Positions 62,896-64,000 of a stretch of 64,000 nt of DNA are shown in pieces. Position 1 is the first letter of the stretch; every line of letters starts with the position of its first letter. The notes under the pieces were generated by a model, which did not search any database, was not told the origin of the DNA, and worked only from the letters and a program-made list of their open reading frames with translations. Source of the DNA: Lachnospiraceae bacterium (GTDB lineage Bacteria > Bacillota > Clostridia > Lachnospirales > Lachnospiraceae); contig JAILGE010000006.1 of assembly GCA_024697065.1 (NCBI GenBank), positions 50,638 through 114,637 on the forward strand, in the 5' to 3' direction. The position numbers and the translations under genes are program-made.

Positions 62896-63843
62896 ATGGA
62901 TAATACTAAAGATATGGACAACAAGTATAACGAAGCTAAAGAAGGTATCCCGGTTGACTACCGTCAGCCCAGACGACCTTTTGTGGGACGTAATATAGAG
63001 AATTCTCTTGAGAAAGTAGACTATGTTCCAAATTCTCATCTGAGGATATGGTACAACAATAAAAATGAGGATTATGCTGTTCACCACCATGATGCTGCCG
63101 AGATAATACTGATCATCAAAGGCAAGTACAAGGCCATTGTGGACAGAATGGAATATGATCTGGAGGAAGGCGATATCCTGATCATACCTCCGTATATGCT
63201 TCATGAGCTCAGGTACGTGGAGGATGGAGGACTTCGTTTTATTGGGCAGTTTGATCTTGGTTCGATCGTTACTTATCAGGATTATGTAATGATGGGACCG
63301 TTGTTTAATGAGGCATATTTATGTTCAAAGACTTCTCACGGAGAGATATATCAGAAACTGTATGATATATATTCCGACATCATAAATATATATTTTAAAA
63401 ATGATGATTTCTGGGAAATGCGTATTTTTTCCAGACTTTTGGAATTCTATTCGGTGATAGGAACTGATTATACACAGAATCCCGAAAGTGATGAAAGTCA
63501 GGTGAATGATGTAAACAAGGATGTTTACAAGAAGCTTTCCTTCCTGCTGAATTATATCGATACAAATTATGCGGAAGATATCACTCTTGATGAGGCAGCC
63601 AGGATGATAGGATTTTCAAAGTTCTACTTTACCAGGATATTCAAGAACTATACCAAGACCTCTTTCCATAATTATCTGATGAACAGGAGGATCCTGTCGG
63701 CTCAGTCTATGCTTTCAAACAACATGCCGATAACCGATGCGGCGTATCAGTCAGGCTTTAAGACTCTTGCCACATTCAGCCGTGCCTTTAAGAATTATAC
63801 GAACCTGACGCCGAAAGAATATAAGAATAAAATGAAAAAATGA
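62896..63843 (+). CDS. AraC-family regulator with N-terminal cupin
   Basis: A 315-residue one-component regulator. The N-terminal half is a cupin-type ligand domain (YAVHHHDAAEIILI, EYDLEEGDILIIPP, MLHELRYV); the last 100 residues hold two helix-turn-helix units (TLDEAARMIGFSKFYFTRIFKNY and PITDAAYQSGFKTLATFSRAFKNY). It lies just after the xylan operon and may control it or the genes beyond. No ribosome site precedes the ATG and the promoter -10 box ends only 6 bases upstream, so the message may be leaderless; an ATG at 62914 is the alternative. Confidence 0.9.
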   Translation: MDNTKDMDNKYNEAKEGIPVDYRQPRRPFVGRNIENSLEKVDYVPNSHLRIWYNNKNEDYAVHHHDAAEIILIIKGKYKAIVDRMEYDLEEGDILIIPPYMLHELRYVEDGGLRFIGQFDLGSIVTYQDYVMMGPLFNEAYLCSKTSHGEIYQKLYDIYSDIINIYFKNDDFWEMRIFSRLLEFYSVIGTDYTQNPESDESQVNDVNKDVYKKLSFLLNYIDTNYAEDITLDEAARMIGFSKFYFTRIFKNYTKTSFHNYLMNRRILSAQSMLSNNMPITDAAYQSGFKTLATFSRAFKNYTNLTPKEYKNKMKK

Positions 63844-63867
63844 TTATAGCCGCTCCATTCTGATATG

Positions 63868-63900
63868 TACCCCCTATTCTGGACAACCAGATAGGGGGTA
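63868..63900 (+). promoter_or_regulatory. Hairpin sequestering the transposase ribosome site
   Basis: The 3' arm of the terminal hairpin contains the G5 ribosome site (63894-63898) of the transposase gene, 7 bases from its ATG. Read-through transcripts from outside would fold and hide it. Confidence 0.6.
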
Positions 63901-63905
63901 TTATC

Positions 63906-64000
63906 ATGCGCTATAGCAACGAATTTAAACGTAAATGTGTTGAGATGTATCGAAACGGGGAATGGCCAGATACGCCGGATCATGTTAAAAGTACTCACGA
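63906..64000 (+). CDS. IS3-family transposase OrfA, N-terminal fragment
   Basis: The first 31 codons of a transposase helix-turn-helix protein: MRYSNEFKRKCVEMYRNGEW followed by a PDTP turn, which matches the usual start of IS3/IS150-type OrfA. The rest is beyond the window. GGGGG at 63894-63898 is the ribosome site. Whether the element is intact cannot be judged. Confidence 0.8.
   Translation, partial: MRYSNEFKRKCVEMYRNGEWPDTPDHVKSTH

Larger units (their letters stand above)
63866..64000 (+). mobile_element. Left end of an IS3-family element (cut by window edge)
   Basis: The element seems to begin at TGTACCCCC (63866), with the TG end typical of IS3 elements. TACCCCCTATTCTGG pairs with CCAGATAGGGGGTA around ACAA (63868-63900), and an orfA-type transposase gene follows. 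The right end lies outside the window. Confidence 0.75.

Noticed and set aside
1..64000. CRISPR arrays, rRNA, prophage or conjugation genes
   Set aside because: No regularly spaced direct repeats with spacers, no rRNA sequence and no phage or transfer proteins were seen; the only mobile DNA is the IS end at the right edge.

Overview
The window looks like a piece of a low-to-moderate GC Firmicutes chromosome, most likely a Lachnospiraceae (Butyrivibrio-like) plant-fibre degrader. The reasons are a PolC-type replicase, the rpsB-tsf-pyrH-frr-uppS-cdsA-dxr-rseP gene order, YesL/YesM/YesN and LplB/YtcP-type sugar genes, split transketolase, strong purine-rich ribosome binding sites and a dense set of xylan enzymes. 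This is inference from protein families; no database search was possible.

Layout. 1-5.8 kb: the end of a KDPG aldolase gene, a very large GGDEF-GGDEF-EAL-PAS protein and a PrsW-like membrane protease. 5.8-24 kb: a housekeeping cluster (rpsB, tsf, pyrH, frr, uppS, cdsA, dxr, rseP, ispG, polC). It is interrupted by a polysaccharide deacetylase plus a bactofilin between tsf and pyrH, and by a PP2C phosphatase plus a membrane-tailed Ser/Thr kinase between rseP and ispG. rpsB has a strong promoter and a leader that can fold into a compact four-helix junction. 24-29 kb: a zinc-ribbon membrane protein, tRNA-Glu(CTC), a small membrane protein, a MarR regulator and a second c-di-GMP protein (EAL with degenerate GGDEF).

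29-64 kb is a pentose/xylan utilisation region. araD-rpe feed pentulose phosphates into the pentose phosphate pathway. A ROK regulator sits before DUF4867, an L-fucose/L-arabinose-type isomerase, a carboxylesterase and a GH8 exo-oligoxylanase. A cytoplasmic LacI-type sugar-binding domain fused to an intact GGDEF domain is transcribed divergently from a GH115 alpha-glucuronidase. A GH3 with an Ig-like tail and a small unknown protein face the GH115 gene. Then come YesL and a YesM/YesN two-component system, followed by a probable 13-kb operon: solute-binding lipoprotein, two permeases, a small membrane protein, SGNH acetylesterase, GH43, GH3, split transketolase and xylulokinase. An AraC regulator, possibly leaderless, and the left end of an IS3-type element close the window.

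How it fits together. None of the glycosidases or esterases shows a signal peptide, so the locus appears to import decorated xylo-oligosaccharides and debranch and hydrolyse them in the cytoplasm. Xylose and arabinose are then routed through xylulose-5-phosphate and transketolase, and released glucuronate could feed the KDPG route. Xylose isomerase and ribulokinase are not in the window. Candidate control sites read directly from the sequence are a shared palindrome at the two ROK-flanking promoters, two perfect matches to the CcpA cre consensus (one inside the transporter operon), direct repeats next to the binding-protein promoter and GC-rich hairpins in that operon. The most unusual idea here is the coupling of intracellular sugar sensing to c-di-GMP synthesis inside a xylan locus.
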